Below are positions 8,023 to 16,752 of a stretch of DNA of 64,000 nucleotides, in pieces (within the stretch, counting starts at the first letter, position 1; the number at the start of each line of letters is the position of its first letter). A program made the position numbers and the translations under genes. Source of the stretch: Pseudaminobacter salicylatoxidans. GTDB lineage: Bacteria > Pseudomonadota > Alphaproteobacteria > Rhizobiales > Rhizobiaceae. Location of the stretch: contig NZ_QGGG01000002.1 of NCBI RefSeq assembly GCF_003148475.1, forward strand, positions 326,171 to 390,170. The letters run 5' to 3'. The notes below the pieces were generated by a model that was not told where the DNA came from, did no database searches, and worked only from the letters and a program-made list of their open reading frames with translations.

Positions 8023-8729
8023 GCTGCCTGCCCCTTCGGTTGTCTTGCTGCATCGCGCGAGCGGAAGGTGCGAATGACCTGCGCCAGCACCGCCACGGCG
8101 ATCTCAGCGGGGCTTGCCGCGCCGATATCGAGCCCGATCGGAGCATGAATCCGGTCGATCTCCTCAGCGGCGAGCCCCATTCCCATCAAACGCTCCACGC
8201 GCCTTGCATGGGTTTTGCGGCTGCCCAGCGCGCCGACATAGAAGCAGCCGGCGTCGAGCGCTGCCTTGAGCGCGAGATCGTCGATCTTGGGATCGTGCGT
8301 CAGCGCCGCCAGCCCCGTATAGGTGTCGAGGGGATGCTGTTTGAGCACGTCTTGCGGCCACTCCGGATAAAGCGTCACGCCGGGGAAACGCTCCTGCGTG
8401 GCAAAAGCGGTGCGCGGATCGATAATTTCCAGCGGAAAACCGGCAATCCCTGCCATCGGCGCCAGCGCCTGGCTGATATGCACCGCGCCTATCACCATCA
8501 GCCGGGGCTGCGGCAGATGCACGTTGAGGAAGAAGCTGCGGCCTTCCGCCTCCACGACGCGCGACGATCCCGTCCTGAACGCCTCGGCAATCGCAGTTCC
8601 CAGATCGCCGGCAACCGCATCGCCCTCGCGCACGAGACGATCGCGGCCGTCGTCCAGGTCGGTAACGAGGATTGCCGCTCGGCGGGCGACGCGTTCGGCG
8701 TTGAGCTTCTTGAGATTGAGCGGATCCAT
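8019..8729 (-). CDS. xdhC: XdhC-family protein, Rossmann half
   Basis: 236 residues matching the C-terminal NAD-like Rossmann half of XdhC/CoxF: LMVIGAVHISQALAPMA, IIDPRTAFATQERFP, YVGALGSRKTHARRVERL and IGLDIGAASPAEIAVAVLAQVI. XdhC proteins carry and sulfurate molybdenum cofactor before insertion. The nucleotide loop usually reads GxGHxxxxL; here it is GAVH, with Val for Gly. The N-terminal half of the family is encoded by the next upstream gene, 5 bases away, so XdhC is split in two here. The ATG at 8729 follows directly after that stop. Confidence 0.82.
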   Translation of the reverse strand: MDPLNLKKLNAERVARRAAILVTDLDDGRDRLVREGDAVAGDLGTAIAEAFRTGSSRVVEAEGRSFFLNVHLPQPRLMVIGAVHISQALAPMAGIAGFPLEIIDPRTAFATQERFPGVTLYPEWPQDVLKQHPLDTYTGLAALTHDPKIDDLALKAALDAGCFYVGALGSRKTHARRVERLMGMGLAAEEIDRIHAPIGLDIGAASPAEIAVAVLAQVIRTFRSRDAARQPKGQAA

Positions 8730-8734
8730 GGCGC

Positions 8735-9073
8735 TTACCCCAGCCGCTCGACATAGACGCGAATACGCCCACCGCAGGAAAGCCCGACACGCCAGGCCGT
8801 CTCGTCGGCCACGCCGAATTCCAGCATGCGCGGCCTGCCGCTCTCGATCACGTCGGCGGCTTCGGCAATCACCGCCCCTTCGACGCACCCGCCCGAAACC
8901 GATCCCTGGAAATTGCCTTCGGCATCGATGACAAGATGGCTGCCAGCCGGGCGAGGCGCGGACCCCCATGTCTCCACGACGGTTGCGAGCGCGACATCGC
9001 GGCCGCTTTTCATCCACTCCTCCGCGATCAGCAGCGGATCGCGGCTGGCGTCCAGATGTGCAGCGTTTTCCAT
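8735..9073 (-). CDS. XdhC/CoxI-family protein, N-terminal half
   Basis: 112 residues with the conserved XdhC_CoxI block: LATVVETWGSAPRPAGSHLVI, GSVSGGCVEGAV and VGLSCGGRIRVYVE. The GGCVE and SCGG cysteines are the conserved ones of the family. It acts with the Rossmann-half protein encoded immediately downstream, probably as a two-subunit XdhC delivering sulfurated molybdenum cofactor. The start ATG has GGAGGA 6 bases upstream. It is part of the minus-strand maturation operon. Confidence 0.82.
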   Translation of the reverse strand: MENAAHLDASRDPLLIAEEWMKSGRDVALATVVETWGSAPRPAGSHLVIDAEGNFQGSVSGGCVEGAVIAEAADVIESGRPRMLEFGVADETAWRVGLSCGGRIRVYVERLG

Positions 9074-9105
9074 GACGATTCCTCCATCGCACAGAGACTA
9101 TATGA

Positions 9106-10362
9106 TCATGCCGCCGCAGCCTTGCCACTTTCAAGCCAGCGGCGCGGGTCGACATCCACAGACGTTCGCCGGTCCAGCGACGCGCACAGATCGGCGAGCG
9201 CGTCAAGATTATGGACCGCCCGGAACTCATCGACATGCGGCAGCATGGCCTTTACCCCCCGCGCCCGCGCCTCGAACCCGTCGAAACGCAGCAGGGGGTT
9301 CAGCCAGATCAGCCGCCGGCAAGAGCGCCTGAGCCGCGCCATCTCCTCCGAAAGCCCCGCCACGTCGTCGCGCTCCAGCCCGTCAGTGATCAGAAGCACG
9401 ACCGCGCCCTGCCCCAGCACCCGCCGCGACCACAGCCGGTTGAATTCATGCAGCGCATCGCCAATGCGCGTGCCGCCGGACCAGTCCTGCACCGTGGCCG
9501 AGCAGTCGGCCAACGCCGCGTCAGGGTCGCGGTGGCGCATCTGCCGTGTCAGATTGGTCAGCCGCGTGCCGAAAACGAAAGTGTGCACGTGCCGCCGCTT
9601 TTCGGTCAGCGCATGCAGGAAATGCAGGAAAATGCGCGTGTACTGGCTCATCGAGCCGGAAATATCGGCCAGAACCACGATGGGTGGGCTGATTTCGCGA
9701 GTTGACCGGAATTTCGGCAGGATAAGCTGGCCACCGGTGCGGGAGGCCGAGCGAATCATCGCACGCGGATCGATGCGCCCGCGCGTATCGGGACGAAAAC
9801 GGCGTGTGCGCACGGTATCGAAAGGCAGTTGCAGTTCGGCAATCGCGCGCTTGGCGTCGGCGATCTCGTCGGCGCTCATCTGCGCGAAGTCCTTGCCGTG
9901 CAGCACCTCCTTGCCCGAAACGGTGAAGCGCGCGTCGATCTCGACTTCCGGCACCTCACGCGCCGGCTGGTTTTTCTCATGCCCCTCGAACATCGCCTGC
10001 GCCACGCGGCTTTCGGCAGCACGCAGCTTCTGCTTTTCGCGGTTATCGGGCGCGACCGGCGAGAACATGGCGATCATCTTCTCGATCAATTCGCGCGACT
10101 TCCAGAACAGGCGGAAAGCCTCGTCGAAGGTTGCGTGATCCTCGTGGCGGGTCACCAGAACCGCATGAAGCGTCCAGTAAAAATCCTCGCGCGAGCCGAT
10201 GCCGGCCGCCAGCACCGCCTCGATCGCATCCTTCACCGAAGCGGGGCCGACGCGCATGCCTGCCTTGCGCAACGCGCGGGCAAAATAGACGATGTTGTCG
10301 GCAATGCGTCCATCGGGGTGGGCAACCGATTCCGGAAGGTTTTGGGAGGCGCCTGCGGTCAT
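9106..10362 (-). CDS. coxE: CoxE-type VWA-domain protein
   Basis: 418 residues. The C-terminal half is a von Willebrand A domain with an intact MIDAS: DISGS (D233, S235, S237), a later GGTRIG threonine and ITDGLERDD. The N-terminal half is helical, as in CoxE. Known CoxD-CoxE pairs act as a AAA+ ATPase and adaptor that mature the [CuSMoO2] centre of CO dehydrogenase; related pairs serve other Mo hydroxylases. It starts 14 bases after the MoxR/CoxD gene, confirming the pairing. Confidence 0.87.
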   Translation of the reverse strand: MTAGASQNLPESVAHPDGRIADNIVYFARALRKAGMRVGPASVKDAIEAVLAAGIGSREDFYWTLHAVLVTRHEDHATFDEAFRLFWKSRELIEKMIAMFSPVAPDNREKQKLRAAESRVAQAMFEGHEKNQPAREVPEVEIDARFTVSGKEVLHGKDFAQMSADEIADAKRAIAELQLPFDTVRTRRFRPDTRGRIDPRAMIRSASRTGGQLILPKFRSTREISPPIVVLADISGSMSQYTRIFLHFLHALTEKRRHVHTFVFGTRLTNLTRQMRHRDPDAALADCSATVQDWSGGTRIGDALHEFNRLWSRRVLGQGAVVLLITDGLERDDVAGLSEEMARLRRSCRRLIWLNPLLRFDGFEARARGVKAMLPHVDEFRAVHNLDALADLCASLDRRTSVDVDPRRWLESGKAAAA

Positions 10363-10376
10363 ACCACCATCACCAC

Positions 10377-11303
10377 CTACTCCGCAGCCGACAGCTCCGC
10401 CTTCACTTCCTTGAGAAGACGGCGGCCCTCGCCCTGCTGGATACGCGCTATGTCGTCCTGGTATTTCAGGAGAACGCCGATCGTATCGGACACAGTTTCG
10501 GGATCGAGCGCGACCTTGTCGAGTTCGGTCAACGCGCTTGCCCAGTCGATGGTCTCGGCCACGCCCGGCGCCTTGAACAGATCGACCTCGCGCAGCTTCT
10601 GGATGAAGCCGACCACCTCGGCCGACAGCCGGCTGTTGGCGTGCGGCACCTTGCGACGCACGATTTCCAGCTCGCGCCCGGCGTCCGGATAATCGACCCA
10701 GTGATAGAGGCAGCGCCGCTTCAACGCATCATGGATTTCGCGCGTGCGATTGGAGGTGATGATGACGATCGGCGGCTCTTCCGCCTTGATCGTGCCGAGT
10801 TCGGGCACAGTCACCTGGAAGTCCGACAGGATTTCGAGCAGGAATGCCTCGAACGCCTCGTCGGTACGGTCGAGTTCGTCGATCAGGAAGATGGGAGCCG
10901 CGTCTGCCTTGCCGGTCAGCGCGTCCAGCACTGGGCGGCGGATCAGGTATTTCTCGGAGAAGACGTTGCGCTCCATGTCGCGCCGGTCGACCTCCCCGAC
11001 CGCTTCCTCCATACGGATTTCGATCATCTGGGCGGCGTAGTTCCACTCATAGACGGCGGAGGAAACGTCGAGCCCTTCATAGCATTGCAGGCGGATCAGC
11101 CGGCGGCCGAGCCCGCTTGCCAGCACCTTGGCGATTTCCGTCTTGCCCACGCCCGCCTCCCCTTCGAGGAACAGCGGGCGCTGCATGCGCAGGCTCAGGA
11201 ACAGAACCGTGGCCAGCGCGCGGTCAGCGACATAGTCGGCCCCTGTCAGCATCTCCATCGTTTCGTCGATGGAGCCGGGTACCGGTCGCGCCGCTTCGGT
11301 CAT
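10377..11303 (-). CDS. coxD: MoxR-family AAA+ ATPase (CoxD-like)
   Basis: 308 residues of a MoxR AAA+ ATPase: Walker A GEAGVGKT at 48-55, Walker B IFLIDELDR at 138-146, sensor-1 in IITSNRTREI, and RRCLYHW as the arginine-finger region. MoxR proteins work with VWA partners to remodel or load cofactors; CoxD partially unfolds apo-CO dehydrogenase. The ATG at 11303 has GGAG upstream. It lies between a flavin reductase gene (16 bases) and coxE (14 bases). Confidence 0.87.
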   Translation of the reverse strand: MTEAARPVPGSIDETMEMLTGADYVADRALATVLFLSLRMQRPLFLEGEAGVGKTEIAKVLASGLGRRLIRLQCYEGLDVSSAVYEWNYAAQMIEIRMEEAVGEVDRRDMERNVFSEKYLIRRPVLDALTGKADAAPIFLIDELDRTDEAFEAFLLEILSDFQVTVPELGTIKAEEPPIVIITSNRTREIHDALKRRCLYHWVDYPDAGRELEIVRRKVPHANSRLSAEVVGFIQKLREVDLFKAPGVAETIDWASALTELDKVALDPETVSDTIGVLLKYQDDIARIQQGEGRRLLKEVKAELSAAE

Positions 11304-11319
11304 TGCGTCTCCATGGGCC

Positions 11320-11820
11320 TCATCGGCCAAGTACGTGGTAGCCGCGATCATGATAGATCAGCGGCTTGAAGTTATCGGCCACCCGCAAGCCTGTCACCCT
11401 GCCAAAAAGGACACGATGGGTGGCTAGATCCTTGGTGTCCATCAGCTCGCAGTCGAACACCGCAAGCGCGTCGGCAAGGACCGGCGCGCCGCTGGCAAGC
11501 GTCTCCCAGCGGCCGAGCGCAAAGCGCTCTTCAGGCGGCAGGCGGGTTATGCCCGAGAAGGCGGCCGCCAGTTCCTGATGATGCGCAGCAAGCGTGTTGA
11601 GCGCGAAATTGCTGTTCTTGAGAAACAGGTCGTTGTTCGGGTTCTGGCGATTGAGACACACCAGGATCATCGGCGGGGTGTCGGACACCGAGCAGGCCGC
11701 AATCACGGTCGCGCCACGTCTTCCGGCCGCGCCGTCGGTCGTCACGACATGCACGGCACCGGCGAAATGAGCCATCGCGTCGCGATAGGCCTGCGGCTCG
11801 ACATCGTATTTCTTCAGCAC
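11320..11820 (-). CDS. Flavin reductase-like domain protein
   Basis: 166 residues of the FMN-binding split-barrel flavin reductase family: YRDAMAHFAGAVHVVTT near the N-terminus, ATVIAACSVSDTPPMILVCLN (the FMN site), and a C-terminal FKPLIYHDRGYHVL. Such proteins supply reduced FMN to monooxygenases. I use the GTG at 11820, which gives the family's usual N-terminus; the ribosome site is weak. It heads the molybdo-enzyme maturation run, where a flavin reductase is unusual. It is divergent from the binding-protein gene. Confidence 0.8.
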   Translation of the reverse strand: MLKKYDVEPQAYRDAMAHFAGAVHVVTTDGAAGRRGATVIAACSVSDTPPMILVCLNRQNPNNDLFLKNSNFALNTLAAHHQELAAAFSGITRLPPEERFALGRWETLASGAPVLADALAVFDCELMDTKDLATHRVLFGRVTGLRVADNFKPLIYHDRGYHVLGR

Positions 11821-12006
11821 AAGAGAGAATCCCGAATTTGGTCCGTTGCCCGGTATATATGCGTGCCAAACCGCCCTCACAAGCGAGGCGGTTTGGGCCA
11901 GTCGCGATACCGCCCCAATTAGCGTGTTGCGGAAAGCGCAGCCAGCCTTTACCTCTGGGCCCCGAATAACGCCGGCTGTCGGCGCGGTTGGAGACACGCG
12001 GAAAGC

Positions 12007-13077
12007 ATGCGAATTGCAGGTTCGGTCATCGGCGTTCTGGGCGGCCTGTTGCTGGCCGGCATCGCCTGTGCCGAACCGTTGCGGCTCGGCATCTCTGCCC
12101 CGCTCAGCGGCTCCTCCGCCATCCTCGGCGCGCAGATGCGCAGCGGCGCCGAAGCCGCGGCCGAAGACGGCTCGGTCGCGCTTGAAATCGGTGACGACGC
12201 CTGCACGGCCGAAGGTGGCGCCAGGGTTGCAAGGCAATTCGTCGAAGCCCGCGTACGGATCGTGACCGGCTTTCTCTGTGGCGAATCCATCGAAGCGGCC
12301 ATGCCGATCCTGAAAGAGGCCGGTATTCCCGTCATCACCATCGGTGTGCGCACCGACAGCCTGACCGACCGCCGCGAAAAGACCGGCTGGCCGGTGTTCC
12401 GTCTCGGCCCCCGCGCCGACGGCGAACATGAGGCGACGGCACGTCTGCTCACAAGACTCTGGCGCGAGGCTCTTTTCGCAATCGTCGATGACGGCACGAT
12501 CTACGGTCGCGAACTGGCCGAAAGCTTTCGCAATGCCGCCGAACAGGATGGATTGAAGCCTGTCTTCAACGATACGTTCCGGCCCCAGCTCGACAACCAG
12601 ATCGGCCTCGTCGGCCGTTTGCGCAAGGCAGGCGCCACGCATGTCTTTGTCGGCGGCGACCGTGACGACATCGCCATCATGGCGCGCGACGCGCACAAGA
12701 TCGGAGCTGACATGGTGTTCGCCGGCGGCGAGGCCCTGCGCGCCGCTGCCGGACCCGTGCCGCTGGCGGCAGGCACGCTGAAGATCGCCCTGCCCGAATG
12801 GCAGGAAGTCGCGCGCCCTGCCGTGGTCAGCGAGTTCAAGGCAAAAGGCATCGTCCCGGAAGGCTATGTCCTGCCAGCCTATGCTGCGGTGGAGGTGGCG
12901 CGCAGGACATTTGCCGATGCGGGGCCATCCGGCGACCTGAAAAAAACGCTCACCGAACATGATTTCCAGACCGCGATCGGGCCTGTAAGGTTCGACGACA
13001 AAGGTGATCTGTCCGAAAACCCCTACCGCGTCTTCCGCTATGACGGGACACGCTTCACGCCGGTGGACGTGCAATGA
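12007..13077 (+). CDS. Periplasmic branched-chain-amino-acid-type binding protein (orphan)
   Basis: 356 residues: a signal peptide (cleavage after IACA, residue 22) and then a two-lobe LivJ-like type I binding fold (RLGISAPLSGSSAILGAQMRSG, then DDACTAEGGARVARQFV, IPVITIGVRTDSL, TIYGRELAESF, and PAYAAVEVARRTF). Such proteins deliver ligands to LivHMGF ABC transporters, but no permease or ATPase gene is nearby. Its stop overlaps the next start as ATGA, so it is translationally coupled to a P1 peptidase. The ligand may be a peptide, amide or amino acid that this enzyme handles; that is inference. Confidence 0.83.
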   Translation: MRIAGSVIGVLGGLLLAGIACAEPLRLGISAPLSGSSAILGAQMRSGAEAAAEDGSVALEIGDDACTAEGGARVARQFVEARVRIVTGFLCGESIEAAMPILKEAGIPVITIGVRTDSLTDRREKTGWPVFRLGPRADGEHEATARLLTRLWREALFAIVDDGTIYGRELAESFRNAAEQDGLKPVFNDTFRPQLDNQIGLVGRLRKAGATHVFVGGDRDDIAIMARDAHKIGADMVFAGGEALRAAAGPVPLAAGTLKIALPEWQEVARPAVVSEFKAKGIVPEGYVLPAYAAVEVARRTFADAGPSGDLKKTLTEHDFQTAIGPVRFDDKGDLSENPYRVFRYDGTRFTPVDVQ

Positions 13078-14087
13078 GCTTCAAGGCAGGCCCTCGCAAT
13101 CTCATCACCGATGTCGCCGGGCTTCGGGTCGGCAATTCGGCCGACGCCAAGCTGAAATCGGGCGTCTCCGTAGTGCTCTGCGACGAACCTGCCGTGGCCG
13201 GCGTGCAGGTGCTGGGCGGCGCGCCCGGCACGCGCGAAACGGACCTCCTGGAGCCGCACAATTCGGTCGAAGCCATCAATGCCGTGGTGCTGTCGGGCGG
13301 CTCGGCCTTCGGGCTCGATGCCGCCTCCGGCGTACAGGCGGCGCTGCGCGAGCGCGGCATCGGCTTCGCGGTGGCCGATCAGCGCATTCCCATCGTTCCC
13401 GGCGCCATTCTGTTCGACCTCATCAATGGCGGCGACAAGAACTGGGGCCGCTATCCGCCTTACCGCGAACTCGGCTACGAGGCCGTTCAGAACGCGGCCA
13501 CCGGGTTCGGGATCGGCACCGCTGGCGCCGGCACGGGCGCGCTGGTGGCCGGGCTCAAGGGCGGCCTCGGCTCAGCCTCGACCGCGCTGGAAAGCGGCAT
13601 CACCATCGGCGCGCTGGTGGCGGCAAACCCGGTCGGTGCGGTCACGGTCGGCGGCGGCCGGCATTTCTGGGCAGCCCCCTTCGAGATCGGCGACGAGTTC
13701 GGCGGGCTTGGCCTGCCCTCGCCCTTGCCCCCGAATAGCACCGACATCGAACTGAAATTCCGCCGGCGGCCGGTCGCCGGCGCCAACACCACGATTGCCG
13801 TGATCGCCACCGATGCTGTTCTGACCAAACCTGCTGCCAAGCGTCTGGCGATTGCCGCCCATGACGGCTTTGCCCGCGCGATCTGGCCCACCCATACGCC
13901 GATGGACGGGGATCTCGTCTTTGCGCTCGCCACCGGAAAGAGCGGCATTGCGCCTGACCCCGACAGCATCACCGACCTTTACGCCGCCGCCGGCGCCACA
14001 ATGGCACGCGCCATCGCGCGGGCCGTATATTCCGCAACGGCAGCCTCGGGCGACCTCATGCCGGTGTGGTCATCGTTGAAGGATTGA
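13074..14087 (+). CDS. P1-family peptidase / DmpA-NylC-type N-terminal nucleophile hydrolase
   Basis: 337 residues of the DmpA/ornithine-acetyltransferase-like fold. The family self-cleaves before a Ser/Thr that becomes the nucleophile; the candidate here is N238-T239 in GANTTIAVIATD, as in the nylon-oligomer hydrolase NylC (Asn-Thr). The glycine-rich VVLSGGSAFGLDAASGV block and GFGIGTAGAGTGALVAG are typical. It probably hydrolyses an amide bond in small peptides or beta-amino compounds. No signal peptide is seen, so it acts in the cytoplasm. It is coupled by ATGA overlap to the binding-protein gene. Confidence 0.86.
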   Translation: MSFKAGPRNLITDVAGLRVGNSADAKLKSGVSVVLCDEPAVAGVQVLGGAPGTRETDLLEPHNSVEAINAVVLSGGSAFGLDAASGVQAALRERGIGFAVADQRIPIVPGAILFDLINGGDKNWGRYPPYRELGYEAVQNAATGFGIGTAGAGTGALVAGLKGGLGSASTALESGITIGALVAANPVGAVTVGGGRHFWAAPFEIGDEFGGLGLPSPLPPNSTDIELKFRRRPVAGANTTIAVIATDAVLTKPAAKRLAIAAHDGFARAIWPTHTPMDGDLVFALATGKSGIAPDPDSITDLYAAAGATMARAIARAVYSATAASGDLMPVWSSLKD

Positions 14088-14146
14088 GCTGCCGTCACCA
14101 CGGATCGGGCCCAGGCTCGCAGTCAATGCAGGAGGGAATCCACGCC

Positions 14147-14875
14147 ATGCGTTTCATCAAGCAGATTGGCCTTGCCTTCGCCACCCTGATTGCGGCCGCG
14201 TCATCGGCCTGCGCCGGCGATGCCGCGACCCTGAATATCCTCGGCTTCAGCCATGATGGCGGCATCTTCGCCTTCGAGGAATACGGCATTCAGGACGGCT
14301 CCGGCTTTCCCTATGCCAACCGTTTCTACATCGACACGGCGACCGACAAATTCCTGCCCGGCACACCGGTCCGGGTGCGCATCGATGACGAAAATGCCGC
14401 CCTTTCCACCGTCCGCGACAAGGCCCGCGACCAGGGCGAGAAAATTGTGAAACAATCCGAACTTGAAGGGAATCGCGGCTACACCGCAGGCTTCCGCCCA
14501 GTCACGCAACTGAATGGCGACCCTTACCGGATGGCGGTGAACCCGCGCCCCGTTTTTCCGGCGATAGATGACGAACTGGAATTCCGCCTCGTGGAGTTTC
14601 CGCAGGAAGGGCCGGAGGTTTGCCAGGCGCTTGGCGAGACCATGGGGTTCCGGTTGCTGCGCATCGGCACCCGCGACGGCGCGCAGACCCGGCTCCTGCA
14701 TGAAGATGAAACCCTCCCGCAAAGCCGCAACTGCCCGATTGGCTATCGCATCGGCGGTATTCAGACCTTTTATGGCCAGGGTGCACAGCCGGTCTATGCT
14801 GTGCTGATCGCCGTTCGCAGCATTGGCTTCGAAGGACCCGACCATCGCTGGATGGCCGTGACCGGCAAGCTGTAA
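14147..14875 (+). CDS. Secreted DUF2259 protein
   Basis: 242 residues, with a signal peptide of about 24 residues (cleavage near ACAGDA). The body has the DUF2259 hallmarks LGFSHDGGIFAFEEYGIQDGSG, then a domain with two spaced cysteines (EVCQ and RNCPIGYRI). The opening block resembles a beta-propeller blade (FSxDGxxFAFEEYG). Function is unknown; it is probably periplasmic. The ATG at 14147 has GGAGG about 10 bases upstream. It lies 59 bases after the P1 peptidase and could share its transcript. Confidence 0.75.
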   Translation: MRFIKQIGLAFATLIAAASSACAGDAATLNILGFSHDGGIFAFEEYGIQDGSGFPYANRFYIDTATDKFLPGTPVRVRIDDENAALSTVRDKARDQGEKIVKQSELEGNRGYTAGFRPVTQLNGDPYRMAVNPRPVFPAIDDELEFRLVEFPQEGPEVCQALGETMGFRLLRIGTRDGAQTRLLHEDETLPQSRNCPIGYRIGGIQTFYGQGAQPVYAVLIAVRSIGFEGPDHRWMAVTGKL

Positions 14876-14955
14876 GCGTTACCCGCCAGAACATGCGGCA
14901 AAAACAATCGGATACCCCATGATGTGATCTGAAAGACGCTTCACGCCTTTCGGCA

Positions 14956-15243
14956 TCATGCTCCAGGCGGACTGGAGTCTTCCTCCTCCTCGAAGCTGAC
15001 GGCGACATCGGAATTGGCCGACAGGCGCACCCTGTCGCCCTCCACCTCGGCCACGAGGATAAGCGGGATATAGTGATGGTGATGGCGGTGCGACCCCTGC
15101 CCGCTGTCCCGCTTGGTGAGCTTGATGCGGTCCCCGGTCACGGCATCGACAGTGCCGACATGCACGCCGTCGGCGCCGATCACCTCCATATCCTCACGTA
15201 TCTGCCTGATGGTTTCTTCGTGCAATTGATCAGCAGCGGTCAC
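14956..15243 (-). CDS. DUF2171 domain protein
   Basis: 95 residues. The central domain IREDMEVIGADGVHVGTVDAVTGDRIKLTKRDSG is the DUF2171 PRC-barrel-like fold seen in stress-related small proteins. It is followed by a His-rich loop (HRHHHHYIP) that may bind metal, and an acidic C-terminus (EEEEDSS). I use the GTG at 15243 because GGAGGA lies 7 bases upstream. It stands alone between converging genes. Function is unknown. Confidence 0.78.
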   Translation of the reverse strand: MTAADQLHEETIRQIREDMEVIGADGVHVGTVDAVTGDRIKLTKRDSGQGSHRHHHHYIPLILVAEVEGDRVRLSANSDVAVSFEEEEDSSPPGA

Positions 15244-15393
15244 GGACGTTCCTCCCTTCTGGAAATACACGCCGATAACGCCGCGAGACCGGTTTTGGAT
15301 GCATATTCCCCCGGCTTGGCGGTCTGCCGCATTGAGGAATGGGGCATGGTCTGTTAGGACGCGGCCAACCCAACGCTTAACGGACAGCTCGAC

Positions 15394-16701
15394 ATGATCC
15401 CTCGCTATTCGCGCCCGGAAATGGTGGCCATCTGGTCGCCGGAAACCAAATTCCGCATCTGGTTCGAGATCGAGGCCTATGCCTGCGACGCGCTGGCCGA
15501 GATCGGCGTCATCCCGAAGGAAGCGGCAAAGACGATCTGGGAAAAGGGCGGCGCGGCCAAATTCGACGTCGCACGCATCGACGAGATCGAGGCCGTCACC
15601 AAGCATGACGTGATCGCCTTCCTGACCCACCTGGCCGAGTTCATCGGTCCCGACGCCCGCTTCGTCCATCAGGGCATGACCTCGTCGGACGTGCTCGACA
15701 CCACACTCAACATCCAGCTCGTGCGTGCGGCCGACCTGCTCTTGGCCGATATGGACCGCGTGCTGGCCGCGCTGAAGACGCGCGCCTTCGAGCACAAGGA
15801 CACGATCCGCATCGGCCGCAGCCACGGCATCCATGCCGAACCGACCACGATGGGCCTCACCTTCGCCCGCTTCCATGCCGAAATGGCGCGCGGCCGCGCA
15901 CGTCTGGTCGCCGCGCGCGCCGAAATCGCCACCGGCGCCATTTCCGGCGCGGTCGGCACCTTCGCCAACATCGATCCGTCCGTCGAGGAATATGTCTGCG
16001 AAAAGCTGGGTCTCGCACCCGAGCCGGTTTCCACGCAGGTCATCCCGCGCGACCGCCACGCCATGTTCTTCGCCACGCTGGGCGTGATCGCCTCGTCGAT
16101 GGAGAACATCGCCATCGAAATCCGTCACATGCAGCGCACCGAGGTGCTGGAGGCGGAAGAATTCTTCTCGCCCGGCCAGAAGGGTTCCTCGGCCATGCCG
16201 CACAAGCGCAACCCGGTGCTGACCGAAAACCTCACCGGCCTTGCCCGCCTCGTGCGCATGTCTGTCACGCCGGCGATGGAAAACGTGGCGCTCTGGCATG
16301 AGCGCGACATCAGCCATTCGAGCGTCGAGCGCGCCATTGGCCCCGACACCACGATCACGCTCGACTTCGCGCTGAACCGGCTTGCCGGCGTCATCGAGAA
16401 GCTGGTGATCTATCCCGACAACATGCTGAAGAACCTGAACAAGTTCCGGGGGCTGGTGCATTCGCAGCGCGTGCTTTTGGCACTGACGCAAGCCGGCGTG
16501 AGCCGCGAAGACGCCTACCGCCTCGTTCAGCGCAACGCCATGAGAGTCTGGGAAGAAGGCAAGGATTTCCTTGAGGAGCTTTTGGCCGACCCGGAAGTTC
16601 GCGCCGCGCTTTCGGAAGAACAGATCCGCGAAAAGTTCGACCTCGGCTACCACACCAAGCATGTCGACACGATCTTCAGGCGGGTGTTCGGCGAAAGCTG
16701 A
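15394..16701 (+). CDS. purB: Adenylosuccinate lyase
   Basis: 435 residues, full length for the bacterial enzyme. PurB splits SAICAR to AICAR and adenylosuccinate to AMP, giving fumarate. The fumarase/aspartase-superfamily signature SSAMPHKRNP lies near residue 265, with TSSDVLDT (97-104) and the GRSHGIHAEP histidine region. The other purine genes purC, S, Q and L begin 3.2 kb further on the same strand, so it is transcribed separately. A strong terminator follows at 16753. Confidence 0.97.
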   Translation: MIPRYSRPEMVAIWSPETKFRIWFEIEAYACDALAEIGVIPKEAAKTIWEKGGAAKFDVARIDEIEAVTKHDVIAFLTHLAEFIGPDARFVHQGMTSSDVLDTTLNIQLVRAADLLLADMDRVLAALKTRAFEHKDTIRIGRSHGIHAEPTTMGLTFARFHAEMARGRARLVAARAEIATGAISGAVGTFANIDPSVEEYVCEKLGLAPEPVSTQVIPRDRHAMFFATLGVIASSMENIAIEIRHMQRTEVLEAEEFFSPGQKGSSAMPHKRNPVLTENLTGLARLVRMSVTPAMENVALWHERDISHSSVERAIGPDTTITLDFALNRLAGVIEKLVIYPDNMLKNLNKFRGLVHSQRVLLALTQAGVSREDAYRLVQRNAMRVWEEGKDFLEELLADPEVRAALSEEQIREKFDLGYHTKHVDTIFRRVFGES

Positions 16702-16752
16702 GGGAACCAAACGGTCGCGGCAACGTTCTTGCCGCATGACCTCCCGGACTGG

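Noticed and set aside
6286-8148. 620-codon plus-strand open frame
   Set aside because: Antisense to the MoeA-MobA fusion, His/Arg/Gly-rich composition without motifs, typical shadow of a GC-rich gene.
11821-13074. Minus-strand extension of the flavin reductase frame to 584 codons
   Set aside because: The N-terminal 418 codons are antisense to the binding-protein gene; family N-terminus begins at the GTG 11820.
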